Assembly (NCBI RefSeq): GCF_003722315.1
Contig: NZ_CP033580.1
Span: 2,136,501-2,200,500 of the forward strand
DNA: 64,000 nucleotides
From: Thermoanaerobacter ethanolicus JW 200
Lineage (GTDB): Bacteria; Bacillota; Thermoanaerobacteria; Thermoanaerobacterales; Thermoanaerobacteraceae
Direction of reading: 5' to 3'
This document shows positions 1 to 10,292 of the stretch, piece after piece. The notes beneath the pieces are model-generated. The model did not search any database. It had not been told where the DNA came from and was given only the letters and a program-made list of their open reading frames with translations. Made by a program: the position numbers and the translations under genes. The first letter of the stretch is position 1, and the number at the start of each line of letters is the position of its first letter.

Positions 1-685
1 TTATGGTGTATTCCGCATCATGCAATCTTTTTACTCCTTCTATGATAATCGTGTTAGTACCAGCTCCTGATATTTTCGCCCCCATAGAGTTTAAGAAATT
101 CTGCAAGTCTTCTATTTCCGGTTCTTTTGCCGCATTTCTAATGATGGTAATACCTTCTGCAAAAACTCCCGCCAACATAATATTTTCTGTAGCTCCTACA
201 CTAGGAAGGTCTAAGTGAATTTCATTTCCTCTTATCTTCCCACCTTCACATTTAATATATCCATAAGACTCTTCAATTTTAACTCCTAATCTTCTCAAAC
301 CCTTAAGATGTAAATCTATAGGTCTGTGTCCTATATCACAACCTCCTGGAAAACTCATCAAAGCTTTTTTGTTTCTTGATATTAAAGCCCCCATCAAGAA
401 TATAGATGACCTCATGGTTCTCATTAAGCTATCAGGTATTTCACTATCTTTTACATCCCTTGCATCTACAATAATATCTCTGCCTTTAAAAGTTATCTTA
501 CACCCTAAATGTTCTAAAATTTCTATCATTGAATAAACATCTTTTAATTTTGGACAATCATGTATTACAGAAATCCCTTCATTTAAAATTGATGCTGCAA
601 GGATGGGTAAAACAGAATTTTTAGCGCCATTTACCTTTAACTCACCATACAGCCTGTTCCCTCCATTAATTTTAAATTTCCCCAT
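1..685 (-). CDS. murA: UDP-N-acetylglucosamine 1-carboxyvinyltransferase (partial, 3' end outside window)
   Basis: MurA transfers enolpyruvate from PEP to UDP-GlcNAc, the first committed step of peptidoglycan synthesis in the cytoplasm. About 228 N-terminal residues are visible, from an ATG at 685 preceded by AGGGGTGATAAG. The N-terminus (MGKFKINGG..L..ELKVNGAKNSVLP) is typical of EPSP-synthase-fold enzymes. The segment FPGGCDIGHRPIDLH carries the cysteine that attacks PEP. The coding frame runs off the left edge of the window, so about half of the usual 420 residues are missing only because the window ends. It lies downstream of murG on the same strand, with a 73-bp gap that may hold its own promoter. 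Confidence 0.93.
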   Translation of the reverse strand, partial: MGKFKINGGNRLYGELKVNGAKNSVLPILAASILNEGISVIHDCPKLKDVYSMIEILEHLGCKITFKGRDIIVDARDVKDSEIPDSLMRTMRSSIFLMGALISRNKKALMSFPGGCDIGHRPIDLHLKGLRRLGVKIEESYGYIKCEGGKIRGNEIHLDLPSVGATENIMLAGVFAEGITIIRNAAKEPEIEDLQNFLNSMGAKISGAGTNTIIIEGVKRLHDAEYTI

Positions 686-758
686 CTTATCACCCCTAAA
701 TTTAATACAGCTTACACCATATACTATGCATAAATAAGATGGGGTGTTACATAAGGTA

Positions 759-1853
759 TTAAGTTATGCTTTTTATAAGCTTGTATATCTTCTCCGCAGC
801 ATCAATTTTAGAAATTTTTCGGGCATTATCTCTCATTCTAGAGAGTACTTGAGGATTATCAAGAAGATATTTGATTTTTTTGTACAATTCTTCTGCTATC
901 AAATCCTTCTCTAAAATAACATAAGAAGCTCCGGCTTTTTCTAACACCCGGGCATTATACTCTTGGTGATTATTAGCAACATAAGGAGAAGGAATCAAGA
1001 TTGAAGCAACACCTTTTGCAGTAATTTCTGCCAAAGTAATAGCACCAGCCCTACAGATTATAATGTCTGTAGCAGCATATACATCCTGCATATTGTGACA
1101 ATAAGGAATTATTTTAACTGTTTCATCTATGTTTATAGTTTCAGTTTTAACTTTTTCCAACACTTTTTCATATTGATTAGCTCCTGTAATTATTAAAACT
1201 TGCAGGTTTTTATCCTTTTGCTTTAAAAATTCTACCATTGTAAAATTTATTTTTTCTGCTCCTCTACTTCCCCCTACTGATACTATTAAAGGTTTATCAG
1301 AATAAAAACCCAAATTTTTTAAACCTTCCTCTTTAGTAATTTTTAGCAATTCTCTTCTAATTGGATTACCTGTTACCACAACTTTTTCTTTATTTTTAAA
1401 ATATTTAACTGATTCTTCAAAACTTACCGCTACTACCTTCACAAATCGTGATAGTACCTTATTTGTAAGGCCTGGAAAAGCATTTTGTTCATGAATCAAA
1501 GTAGGTATCCCTTTTAAAGCCGCCATCATTAAAACAGGACCACCAACATATCCCCCTGTTCCAATTACTACATCTGGTTTAAATTCTTTTAAAATATCAT
1601 TTGCTTCCTTAAGCCCCACCATTGCTTTATAAATAGTTTTTAATGTATCCAATGATAATTTCCTTTTAAATCCTTGCACAGTAATTGTCTTTAATTCAAA
1701 ACCTTCTCTTGGTACCAATTCATTCTCTAAACCTTTTTTTGTACCTACAAATAAAATTTGAGCATCTTTTTCATTTTTTAATATTTCTTTAGCAATGGCT
1801 ATGGCAGGATAAATATGTCCTCCAGTACCTCCACCAGCAAACAAATATTTCAA
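759..1853 (-). CDS. murG: UDP-GlcNAc:undecaprenyl-PP-MurNAc-pentapeptide GlcNAc transferase
   Basis: MurG adds GlcNAc to lipid I to give lipid II on the inner face of the membrane. The 364-residue length is normal for the family. The nucleotide-sugar transferase signature GGGTGGHIYPA is at residues 7-17, GGSRGAEKIN near residue 195, and the C-terminal donor-binding segment PSPYVANNHQEYNA near residue 295. It follows spoVE by six bases in the same operon, matching the murD-spoVE-murG order of Bacillus and clostridia. Nothing unusual is seen. Confidence 0.96.
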   Translation of the reverse strand: MKYLFAGGGTGGHIYPAIAIAKEILKNEKDAQILFVGTKKGLENELVPREGFELKTITVQGFKRKLSLDTLKTIYKAMVGLKEANDILKEFKPDVVIGTGGYVGGPVLMMAALKGIPTLIHEQNAFPGLTNKVLSRFVKVVAVSFEESVKYFKNKEKVVVTGNPIRRELLKITKEEGLKNLGFYSDKPLIVSVGGSRGAEKINFTMVEFLKQKDKNLQVLIITGANQYEKVLEKVKTETINIDETVKIIPYCHNMQDVYAATDIIICRAGAITLAEITAKGVASILIPSPYVANNHQEYNARVLEKAGASYVILEKDLIAEELYKKIKYLLDNPQVLSRMRDNARKISKIDAAEKIYKLIKSIT

Positions 1854-1859
1854 TTATCA

Positions 1860-2966
1860 TCAACTCCTATCTAAATTTGCAGATCGTGAAATATTTAATA
1901 GTATTCCTACTCCTGCCATCATAATAACAGTAGAAGTACCTCCATAACTTATAAAAGGAAGAGACACCCCTGTAGGTGGCATAGAAGAAGTTACAACCGC
2001 AACATTTATAAGTGTTTGAACTCCTATAAGACTTGTAATTCCTGTAGCTAAAAGACATCCAAACATATCTGGAGCTTTTGCAGCCACTCTCAAACCTCGC
2101 AAAATAAGGTATAAAAACATCAAAAGTATAGTGACTGTACCAACAAGTCCTAATTCTTCTCCAATTATGGAAAATATAAAATCATTGTAAGGCATAGGCA
2201 GATACATAAGTTTTTGCCTGCTTCCTCCGAGTCCAACTCCAAATAGTCCTCCCGAACCTAATGCATAAAGGGATTGTACGATTTGATATCCAGATTTTTG
2301 AATATCCTGCCACGGATTTAAAAATGTAAATACCCTTTCCCGTATATACTTAAAAGATGAAAAAACAACGATAGCTGCCCCAATTCCTGCTCCAAATAAA
2401 GCTCCCATAAAAGATAATTTAGCACCTGCTACAAAGAGAATTATTACAGCCACAATAAATATAATACCAGCTGTACTAAAATTAGGCTGCAACATTATAA
2501 GGCCAAAAAGCAACCCTGCCAATCCTAAGACAGGCATAACTCCCTTTTTGAAACTCTTTGCATAATCGGGATGTTTGTCAAAATATTTTGCCAAGTATAT
2601 AATAAGAGCATATTTTGCCAATTCAGAAGGCTGGATTGTAAAGCTTCCAACTCCTATCCATCTGGTCGCATTATACCTTTCAACTCCTATTCCAGGAATC
2701 AAGACTGCAATAAGCAATCCAATCGAAATAATAAGTAAAGGACCAGCTAACTTTTTTAAAATAGTGTAATCAAAATTCATCATAAAAACCATAGCAAAAA
2801 AGCCCAATATTACCCATAACAATTGCCTTTTTAAAAAATAATAGGCATCATTATACATATACTCAGCACTGGCAGAACTAGCACTAAAGACCATAATTAC
2901 ACCAATGGAGACTAGTATTAAAACTGTGAGTAAAATGCCATAATCCACAGGGTACTTTTTTTTCAT
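1860..2966 (-). CDS. spoVE: SEDS-family lipid II polymerase, SpoVE/FtsW type
   Basis: This is a polytopic membrane protein of 368 residues with about ten hydrophobic segments. SEDS proteins polymerise lipid II into glycan with a partner class B PBP, which here is the SpoVD-type PBP encoded upstream. Family motifs visible are QPSELAKYALIIYLAKY in the middle and PFISYGGTS near the C-terminus. Its place between murD and murG is that of spoVE in B. subtilis, but no second FtsW is in the window, so it may serve vegetative septation as well as spore cortex. The next gene starts six bases downstream. Confidence 0.93.
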   Translation of the reverse strand: MKKKYPVDYGILLTVLILVSIGVIMVFSASSASAEYMYNDAYYFLKRQLLWVILGFFAMVFMMNFDYTILKKLAGPLLIISIGLLIAVLIPGIGVERYNATRWIGVGSFTIQPSELAKYALIIYLAKYFDKHPDYAKSFKKGVMPVLGLAGLLFGLIMLQPNFSTAGIIFIVAVIILFVAGAKLSFMGALFGAGIGAAIVVFSSFKYIRERVFTFLNPWQDIQKSGYQIVQSLYALGSGGLFGVGLGGSRQKLMYLPMPYNDFIFSIIGEELGLVGTVTILLMFLYLILRGLRVAAKAPDMFGCLLATGITSLIGVQTLINVAVVTSSMPPTGVSLPFISYGGTSTVIMMAGVGILLNISRSANLDRS

Positions 2967-2970
2967 TATT

Positions 2971-4335
2971 TTACCTCCTCAACTCTGCCACTGCCTTTTT
3001 AAAGATTCTTCCCCTCTCTTCAAAATTCCTAAACATATCCCAACTGGCACAAGCTGGTGATAAAAGTACACTATCTCCCTCTTTCGCACTTTCATAAGCT
3101 TTTTTAACAGCTTCTTCTAAGGTACCAGCAAAAAGTATGTCATCCTCAGGATAAGAATACTTCCTTGCAGTATCTCTGATTTTTTTTGCAGTTTGCCCTA
3201 TCAAAATCAATTTCTTTACTTTCCCATTAAAGGCTTTTACAAACTCATCAAATTCACTACCTTTATCATAACCACCAGCAATTAAAACTATAGGGGTTTT
3301 TAAGGCCTGTATTGCTTTAATTGAAGCGTCTGGGTTAGTCCCTTTAGAATCGTTATAAAATTTTACACCATTTATTTCATCAACAAACTCAATCCTATGT
3401 TCTACACCTTTAAAAGACTTTAAAGTACTTGCAATAACATTTGCACTAATCCCTGAAAGATATGCTACTGAAGAAGCAGCCAATGCATTCTCTAAATTGT
3501 GTTCTCCAGGAATATAAATTTCCTCTATGTCAATAATTTTTTTAGCATTTCCATTAACGCTTATATAAATACTGCCATCTTTTACATATGCCCCATTTTC
3601 TAATGAACTTTTTCTACTAAAAGGAAAAACTCTGCATTTAGCCTTATTTTTTAGACTCCACGTAACAGGGTCATCGAAATTTAGAACAGTATATTCATCG
3701 CCTCGTTGATTTTCAAAAATTCTTCCTTTTATATCTCTATAACTTTCAAAAGTCTTATGCCTGTTTAAATGATCAGGGGTAATATTTATTATACAGCTTA
3801 TTTTAGGTTTAAACTCTTTTATAGTTTCTAATTGAAAGCTACTAATCTCTGCTACTATGAAATCCCCCTCTGTCGCTTCCATGACAGCATAAATAAGTGG
3901 ATAACCTATATTCCCAGCAACATATACCTTTCTCCCTGCATTTTTAAACATTTCGCCTAATAAAGAAGTAGTAGTTGTTTTGCCATTTGTACCTGTAATT
4001 GCATAAATAGGAGCTTTAGAAAACCTATATGCAAACTCCACTTCTCCCAATACTTCAATTTTCTTTTCTTGTGCTGTTTTTACTATATCCGAATCAATAG
4101 GAACACCTGGACTTAAAACGACCAAATCTATGCCTTCTAAAAATTCCTTTTTGAATTTACCAAACCTAAAATCTATGGACAAACTTTTAATTTCTTCTAA
4201 ATTTTCTTTTAATACATCATATTCTTTTCCATCATAAGCTATTACTTTCGCTTTCAAGCTGTCCAACACTTTACACAAAGCTATTCCGCTAACTCCTAAA
4301 CCTGCTACAAAAATTTTTTTACCCTTTAGCTCCAT
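2971..4335 (-). CDS. murD: UDP-N-acetylmuramoyl-L-alanine:D-glutamate ligase
   Basis: MurD adds D-glutamate to UDP-MurNAc-L-Ala in the cytoplasm. The Mur-ligase P-loop ITGTNGKTTTTSLLGEM lies near residue 115, preceded by a Rossmann-like N-terminal domain (KIFVAGLGVSGIALCKVL). The C-terminal domain has YNDSKGTNPDAS, typical of MurD. I take the ATG at 4335 as start because GGAG sits eight bases ahead of it; the GTG nine bases further upstream overlaps that ribosome binding site. It lies four bases upstream of spoVE and just downstream of mraY in one operon. Confidence 0.95.
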   Translation of the reverse strand: MELKGKKIFVAGLGVSGIALCKVLDSLKAKVIAYDGKEYDVLKENLEEIKSLSIDFRFGKFKKEFLEGIDLVVLSPGVPIDSDIVKTAQEKKIEVLGEVEFAYRFSKAPIYAITGTNGKTTTTSLLGEMFKNAGRKVYVAGNIGYPLIYAVMEATEGDFIVAEISSFQLETIKEFKPKISCIINITPDHLNRHKTFESYRDIKGRIFENQRGDEYTVLNFDDPVTWSLKNKAKCRVFPFSRKSSLENGAYVKDGSIYISVNGNAKKIIDIEEIYIPGEHNLENALAASSVAYLSGISANVIASTLKSFKGVEHRIEFVDEINGVKFYNDSKGTNPDASIKAIQALKTPIVLIAGGYDKGSEFDEFVKAFNGKVKKLILIGQTAKKIRDTARKYSYPEDDILFAGTLEEAVKKAYESAKEGDSVLLSPACASWDMFRNFEERGRIFKKAVAELRR

Positions 4336-4347
4336 AATTTGCACTCC

Positions 4348-5298
4348 TTAGCTTAAACTATAAAAAGATATAAACATAGCAATTAGAGTAACAATCCAAA
4401 AAGCGTAGACTACATTTTGTTCTTGCCAACCTGACAATTCAAAATGATGGTGTAAAGGACTCATTTTAAAAACCCTTTTACCAAACAATCTAAAAGACAA
4501 TACCTGAATAATCACTGAAAGAGCTTCAGCCACATAAATAATGCCTAATAAGGGCAAAATCAAGGGCAATTTAGTCAAAACCGCGGCAGTAGCTATAGCT
4601 CCTCCAATAGCTAAGGAACCAGTATCTCCCATAAAAACCTCTGCAGGATGACGATTATACCTCAAAAATCCTAACAATCCTCCTGTCAAAGCAGCGCTAA
4701 AAGCTCCATAAGTTATATTATTCAAAAATAAAGCTGTCATAGTGAAAAAAGCCATAACAATAAAAGATACACCTGCTGCTAATCCATCAAGCCCATCTGT
4801 CAAGTTTACGCTATTTACTGTTCCAACTATTACAAAAACCATAAAAGGAATATAAAAATTGCCAAGGTCAATAGAAGTTTTTAAAAAAGGAAAAATCACT
4901 TCTGTTCCTACATATTTTTGAGCAAAATATGAAATGATTATCGCAAGTAAAAACTGTCCAATAAGTTTTTCTCTCGCTCTCAAACCTAAAGGCCTTTTAA
5001 AATAAACCTTTAGAAAATCATCTGCAAATCCTATTAAACCATATCCCAAAAAACCTAATAACAAAATAGCTAAATATTTGTTCCAATGAGAAAAAATTAA
5101 AGTAGAAATAACTGTGGCTGTAATAAACATTATTCCCCCCATTGTAGGGGTTCCAGATTTTTTTAAATGGCTTTTAGGCCCATCTTCCCTTACTTTTTGC
5201 CCAAATTTTAATTTTCTAAGATAAGGTATAAAAAGAGGACCAGACACCAAGCTTAGCACAAAAGCAACAACTGTAGCCAAAATTATCTTTTGTAACAT
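4348..5298 (-). CDS. mraY: phospho-N-acetylmuramoyl-pentapeptide transferase
   Basis: MraY moves phospho-MurNAc-pentapeptide onto undecaprenyl phosphate to form lipid I. The 316-residue protein has ten hydrophobic segments. Signature motifs are all present: NLTDGLDGLAAG (magnesium site), FMGDTGSLAIGG, and MSPLHHHFE near the C-terminus. It starts two bases after the murF stop, so the two are probably translated together. Confidence 0.96.
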   Translation of the reverse strand: MLQKIILATVVAFVLSLVSGPLFIPYLRKLKFGQKVREDGPKSHLKKSGTPTMGGIMFITATVISTLIFSHWNKYLAILLLGFLGYGLIGFADDFLKVYFKRPLGLRAREKLIGQFLLAIIISYFAQKYVGTEVIFPFLKTSIDLGNFYIPFMVFVIVGTVNSVNLTDGLDGLAAGVSFIVMAFFTMTALFLNNITYGAFSAALTGGLLGFLRYNRHPAEVFMGDTGSLAIGGAIATAAVLTKLPLILPLLGIIYVAEALSVIIQVLSFRLFGKRVFKMSPLHHHFELSGWQEQNVVYAFWIVTLIAMFISFYSLS

Positions 5299-5299
5299 T

Positions 5300-6685
5300 T
5301 TACTTTACCCTCTCCTGCAAAAATTGTACTATTTGTTCCATTTTCATACCTCTTGAACCTTTTACTAAAATTGAATCCCCTTCTTTGATAATATCTTTCA
5401 AAATTTCATTAACCTCTTCATTAGTGTTACAAACAAAAATATTGTTCCCTTTCATCCCACAAACCTTGGATTCTTCTGCAATATATTTCGACATATCACC
5501 AGACGTTATCAAAATATCTATATGGCTATCTGCCACCAATTTTCCTATTTCTTTGTGTGCTTCTACTGCATACTCACCTAATTCCAGCATATCTCCTAAA
5601 ACTGCTATTTTTCTCTTAGCAGGTAAATCCCTTAATACGCTTAAAGCTGCTTTCATAGAATCCGGATTAGCATTATATACATCGTCAATAATTTTTATAT
5701 CACCTATTTCTATTATATTGAGTCTCCTTTTGCCTGGTTGAAAATCTTTTAAAGCCTCTGCCATGTCCTCTACATTGATACCAAACTCTAATCCAACACA
5801 AATAGCAGCAAGAGAATTGTACACATTATGAATACCAGGAATCGAAAGCTTTATTTCTTTCTCCAAATTTTTATATTTTAAAGTATATTTTATATCTTTT
5901 TCTCCTTTTTCTATATCGCAAGCTTTAATTTCTCCACTTTTTATACCATATCTGTAATACTTACTTGAATACTGCAGAGGAATTTTTGATAGCATATCAT
6001 CATCTGCATTTAATACAATCACATTTTCCTCTTTAAAATTTTCAATTAACTCAGTTTTTGCTTTTAATATATTTTCTCTTGAGCCTAATTTTTCGATATG
6101 AGCAACTCCTATATTTGTAAAAACTGCTACTTGAGGCTCTGCAATATTCTTTAGCCTCCTAATTTCTCCAAAACCACTCATTCCCATTTCCACTACCGCA
6201 ATCTGATGAGTATCTTCCAAATTAAAAATTGTCAATGGCAAGCCAATTTCATTATTAAAATTTCCCTCTGTTTTCAAAACTTTATACTTTTTAGACAATA
6301 TTTGTGCAATCATATCTTTCGTAGTAGTTTTTCCACTGCTACCTGTCACAGCAATAAAAGGAATATTGAATTTTTTTCTATAATAAGAAGCAATTTTATG
6401 CAAAGCTTCTAAAGTCTCATTAACGTAAATGACATCAACTGAAAAATCTTTCAAACACTCTACATTTTCCAACCTCGCAGTAATAACTGCAATAGCACCT
6501 TTGTCTATTGCATCTTTTACGAAATCTTCTCCATCGTATTTTTCCCCTTTCAAAGGGATAAATAATTCATCTTTTTTGACTTTTCTCGAATCAGTTGAAA
6601 TTCCTATTACTTTATCCTTTAAACTTCCTTTTATCAATTTTCCCTCAGTAGCTCTTACAATTTCATCTATTAAAAGTTCCATCAT
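5300..6685 (-). CDS. murF: UDP-MurNAc-tripeptide:D-alanyl-D-alanine ligase
   Basis: MurF completes the UDP-MurNAc-pentapeptide by adding D-Ala-D-Ala. The 461-residue protein has the ligase P-loop VTGSSGKTTTKDMI near residue 113, a central domain with ADDDMLSK, and a C-terminal domain with IDDVYNANPDSMKAAL, a MurF hallmark. Its start (ATGATG) overlaps the murE stop by four bases, indicating coupled translation. Confidence 0.95.
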   Translation of the reverse strand: MMELLIDEIVRATEGKLIKGSLKDKVIGISTDSRKVKKDELFIPLKGEKYDGEDFVKDAIDKGAIAVITARLENVECLKDFSVDVIYVNETLEALHKIASYYRKKFNIPFIAVTGSSGKTTTKDMIAQILSKKYKVLKTEGNFNNEIGLPLTIFNLEDTHQIAVVEMGMSGFGEIRRLKNIAEPQVAVFTNIGVAHIEKLGSRENILKAKTELIENFKEENVIVLNADDDMLSKIPLQYSSKYYRYGIKSGEIKACDIEKGEKDIKYTLKYKNLEKEIKLSIPGIHNVYNSLAAICVGLEFGINVEDMAEALKDFQPGKRRLNIIEIGDIKIIDDVYNANPDSMKAALSVLRDLPAKRKIAVLGDMLELGEYAVEAHKEIGKLVADSHIDILITSGDMSKYIAEESKVCGMKGNNIFVCNTNEEVNEILKDIIKEGDSILVKGSRGMKMEQIVQFLQERVK

Positions 6686-8133
6686 CTATTACCGCCTTCA
6701 GACAAAATTTCTTTAACTATTTCTCTCTCATCAAAGTGAATAACCTTATCTCCTATAATTTGATAAGTTTCGTGTCCTTTACCTGCAAGTATTATTACAT
6801 CGTCTTTTTGAGCATTAGTCAGAGCGTAGCTTATCGCTTCTTTTCTATTTTCTATTACAACATAAGGGCAATTAGTCTTTTTTATGCCTTCCTCAATTTG
6901 TGAAATTATTTCTCTTGGGTCTTCCGAACGAGGATTATCCGAAGTCAAAATGCAAAAATCCGCATACTTCCCTGCAACTTCTCCCATCAAAGGCCTTTTA
7001 GTTTTATCTCTATCTCCTCCAGCACCGAAAAGAAGTATTTTTCTTCCAGTTTTATATTCCTTCAAGGCTTCCATTATATTCTGTATTCCGTCAGGAGTAT
7101 GGGCATAATCTATAATCACATAAAAGTCTTTTCCTGTCTCCACCAGTTCAAATCGACCTTTTACTGTGACCTGACTTAAAGCCTCTCTCACACTTCGCAA
7201 AGAAATACCAAGAAAATCAGCCACTGTAATGGCAGCTAAAGCATTGTAGACGCTAAAAATTCCTGGAATTTTTAATGAAATCTCTTCTTTTTTATCTTCA
7301 ATCTGAACTTTAAACTTTACACCATCTAAACTATTCCTAATATCCTTTGCCATAACATAAGCAAAATCTTTTATACCATAAGTCAAAACTTTTGCTTTAG
7401 AACTCTCAATCATCATAGAAGAGTATTTATCATCTATATTGATGACCGACGCACTCTTCGCCATCTTGAATAACTTACTCTTTGTCTTAGCATACTCTTC
7501 CATGTTCTGGTGAAAATCTAAATGGTCTTGGGATAAGTTGGTAAAAACTGCTATATCAAATTCACATTCGTCTACTCTATTTAATGCTAAAGAATGAGAT
7601 GATACCTCCATAACCACATACTTAACACCTTTGTTCACCATAATACTAAAAAGTTCCTGCAAATCCAACGATTCAGGTGTGGTATGTACAGAAGGTATCA
7701 CTTCATCCCCTATCATATTTTGTATAGTCCCTACTAATCCCACTTTATTATTTTGCCTTTCTAAAATCGCTTTTAGCATATAAGTAACAGAGGTTTTACC
7801 ATTTGTTCCTGTTACACCAATTAAAGTAAGTTTGCTGGTGGGGTTATTGTAAAAATTAGAAGCTATTTTTGCCATGGCAGCTCGAGCATCTTCTACTAAT
7901 ACTGTTGTAATTCCGGGATATTCTTTTATTTCCCTATCTGTAACAACAGCAACTGCCCCATTTTTAATAGCCTCTTCCACATAGAAAATACCATCGGTTT
8001 TAAACCCTTTTATAGCGATAAATAAATATTTATTTTTAGATTTACGGGAATCGTAACACACCCCACTGATGTCTATATTAGGATCTCCTTTTATCTCGCA
8101 GTTGACTCCTTTTAAAATATCTATAAGTTTCAT
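6682..8133 (-). CDS. murE: UDP-MurNAc-L-alanyl-D-glutamate:diamino-acid ligase
   Basis: MurE adds the third residue of the stem peptide. The ligase P-loop VTGTNGKTSVTYMLKAIL and the C-terminal motif TSDNPRSEDP are clear; DNPR is the form usually seen in enzymes specific for meso-diaminopimelate. I choose the ATG at 8133, preceded by GAGGCC, giving 483 residues. A longer frame to 8190 exists, but the extra residues are unlike the family and have no good ribosome binding site. An 83-bp gap separates it from the PBP gene. Confidence 0.95.
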   Translation of the reverse strand: MKLIDILKGVNCEIKGDPNIDISGVCYDSRKSKNKYLFIAIKGFKTDGIFYVEEAIKNGAVAVVTDREIKEYPGITTVLVEDARAAMAKIASNFYNNPTSKLTLIGVTGTNGKTSVTYMLKAILERQNNKVGLVGTIQNMIGDEVIPSVHTTPESLDLQELFSIMVNKGVKYVVMEVSSHSLALNRVDECEFDIAVFTNLSQDHLDFHQNMEEYAKTKSKLFKMAKSASVINIDDKYSSMMIESSKAKVLTYGIKDFAYVMAKDIRNSLDGVKFKVQIEDKKEEISLKIPGIFSVYNALAAITVADFLGISLRSVREALSQVTVKGRFELVETGKDFYVIIDYAHTPDGIQNIMEALKEYKTGRKILLFGAGGDRDKTKRPLMGEVAGKYADFCILTSDNPRSEDPREIISQIEEGIKKTNCPYVVIENRKEAISYALTNAQKDDVIILAGKGHETYQIIGDKVIHFDEREIVKEILSEGGNR

Positions 8134-8216
8134 GTTAGGCCTCCTCACAAAAATATCTAAAAAGCATACCACCACTAAATAGTATAGCACAATTATAGAT
8201 TTTGCATAGAGGAAGT

Positions 8217-10292
8217 TTAATTTTCCTTAGGCCTAAACTCCACTTCTACAGTTTCACCTTTTTTCAAAATCGTGCCTTCTTTCGGACTTTGATTCACAGC
8301 AAAACCACTGCCTTTTATTTTTATTTTAAGCCCTAAAGAATTTAGAATTTCTGTGGCTTCTTTTACACTCTTACCAGTTAAATCAGGAACTACTACTTCT
8401 TGTATTTTTTCAGCATTTAAGTACAAAATAACTTGTGTGTTTTCTTCTACAATTGCTCCTGGTTTAGGCATTTGGTCAAAAACAGTATCTCCATTTCCTT
8501 CTATTATAAAATTAAGCCTATTCGACAAAATAATGTTTTCTGCTTCATAAAGTTTCATATTCCTCACATCCGGTACCACAACCGACGCAGGTTTTTCTAT
8601 TCCTCTTGGCTGTACTTCCAAATATCTTAAGGTATCTTCTAAAATGCTCTTTACTACAGGTGCAGCCAATTGGCTTCCAAAATGGGTTTCCGGATTATTA
8701 GGCTCATCTATTACCACCAACACAATAACTTTTGGATCCTCCGCTGGTGCAAAACCTATAAAAGATGCCACATATTTGCCTGGCATATATTTTTCTGTAG
8801 TACCAGTCTTTCCAGCTACATCAAATCCTTCAATATATCCTGCTTTGCCTGTTCCCTCTGACACTACACTTTTTAGTATTTCTCTCATTGTAGAAGAGGT
8901 CTGTTCAGAAATGACTTGCCTCACTACTTTTGGTTTAAATTCCTTCACTACTTTTCCATTTGAATCTACAATTGATTTCACAATTAGAGGTTGCATCAAT
9001 TTTCCTCCATTGGCTATTGCGGAGACAGCAGTAATCATCTGAAGAGGCGTCACAGCAATACCTTGCCCAAAAGAATTAGTGGCTAACTCAACAGGCCCAA
9101 CACTACTTTCTGCCAATACAAGACCTGGAGCTTCACCAGGAAGAAGTATTCCTGTCCTTTGTCCAAATCCAAAATCATGTATGTATTTATAGAGTTTTTC
9201 TACTCCTAGCCTTTGTCCTAACGTCACAAAAACTGCGTTGCAGGAATTTTGAACACCTTGAACAAAATTTTCACTGCCATGGGTAGCCCAGCAATTTATT
9301 CTATGTCCAGAAACTATAGTATAGCCCGGACAATAAAACTGTTCATTAAGACCTACAAGTTTTTCTTCTAAAGCTGCAGAAGCAGTAATTGTCTTAAAAA
9401 CAGAACCAGGTTCATAAGAATCAGAAATAGCTTTATTTCGCCAAGCTTTATACCATTCCTCCTGCGGTCCTTCAAAAGGATTATTAGGATTAAAATTTGG
9501 TCTATTAGCCAAAGCCAATATTTCCCCTGTTTTGGGGTCCATAACAATGGCTACTGCTCCTTTTGAAGGCTTAGAATGAACCATCGCTTGGTTAAGAGCC
9601 TTTTCTGCAAAATGCTGAATAGTTTCATCTATTGTAAGCACTACGTTATAACCTGGAAGAGGTTCAAAATACTCATCCTCTCCCACATCCATCTTTCTAC
9701 CTATAGCATCCATTGGAGTAGAAATTCTTCCCGGAATACCTCTTAAAAAGTTGTCAAATGCTAATTCAATACCATCTAAACCTTGGTTGTCAATTCCAGT
9801 AAAGCCCAAGACATGAGATGCAAGAGTATTATTTGGATAAAATCTTTTCATGTCCTCAGAAATTATTATTCCATCTATATTAAGCTTTCTTATCTCTGCT
9901 GCCTTTTCGTCATCAACTTGTTTAGCAATTAACACTTCTTGTAAGTTTTTATTAGAAATCTTTTGAAGAACTTTTCCTTTATCTAAATTTAATATTTGGG
10001 CTAAAGCTTCAGCTACTGCTTCTCTTTGAGAATCAGGTATTTCTTTGGGGATAACACTTATTTTATTAACACTTATATTTTCTGCTAATACTTTGCCATT
10101 TCTATCAAATATATTTCCCCTTTTGTCGCTAACAGATACGTCTAAAGTCCATTGAGGAAGTGCCATCTTTTGATATTCTTCACTTTTTACAACCTGTATC
10201 CAAAAAAGTCTAAGTATAAGTCCAAAAACTACTATAGAAGATAAAAAAAGTAAAAAAAGAATTCTTCTCTTTACAGATATGGTTGGATATAT
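8217..10292 (-). CDS. spoVD: class B penicillin-binding protein, SpoVD/FtsI type, with two PASTA domains and probable ATA start
   Basis: This transpeptidase cross-links septal or cortex peptidoglycan outside the membrane as partner of the SEDS protein. The dimerisation domain is followed by the catalytic triad motifs SVFK (in SYEPGSVFKTIT), SCN and KTGTT. Two PASTA repeats end the protein (VVPDVRNMKLYEAENI and VVPDLTGKSVKEATEI). The first ATG in frame is at 10166, after the expected membrane anchor. The 42 codons upstream, to tandem TAA stops at 10293-10298, encode KRRILFLLFLSSIVVFGLI and a typical juxtamembrane segment, but contain no ATG, GTG or TTG. The ATA at 10290-10292 lies about nine bases after GGGGGG, so I place the start there. 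Confidence 0.85.
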   Translation of the reverse strand: MYPTISVKRRILFLLFLSSIVVFGLILRLFWIQVVKSEEYQKMALPQWTLDVSVSDKRGNIFDRNGKVLAENISVNKISVIPKEIPDSQREAVAEALAQILNLDKGKVLQKISNKNLQEVLIAKQVDDEKAAEIRKLNIDGIIISEDMKRFYPNNTLASHVLGFTGIDNQGLDGIELAFDNFLRGIPGRISTPMDAIGRKMDVGEDEYFEPLPGYNVVLTIDETIQHFAEKALNQAMVHSKPSKGAVAIVMDPKTGEILALANRPNFNPNNPFEGPQEEWYKAWRNKAISDSYEPGSVFKTITASAALEEKLVGLNEQFYCPGYTIVSGHRINCWATHGSENFVQGVQNSCNAVFVTLGQRLGVEKLYKYIHDFGFGQRTGILLPGEAPGLVLAESSVGPVELATNSFGQGIAVTPLQMITAVSAIANGGKLMQPLIVKSIVDSNGKVVKEFKPKVVRQVISEQTSSTMREILKSVVSEGTGKAGYIEGFDVAGKTGTTEKYMPGKYVASFIGFAPAEDPKVIVLVVIDEPNNPETHFGSQLAAPVVKSILEDTLRYLEVQPRGIEKPASVVVPDVRNMKLYEAENIILSNRLNFIIEGNGDTVFDQMPKPGAIVEENTQVILYLNAEKIQEVVVPDLTGKSVKEATEILNSLGLKIKIKGSGFAVNQSPKEGTILKKGETVEVEFRPKEN

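Noticed and set aside
10166-10292. Frameshift or truncated PBP instead of an unusual start
   Set aside because: The frame upstream of the ATG is open and encodes a normal anchor without interruption; only a standard start codon is absent.
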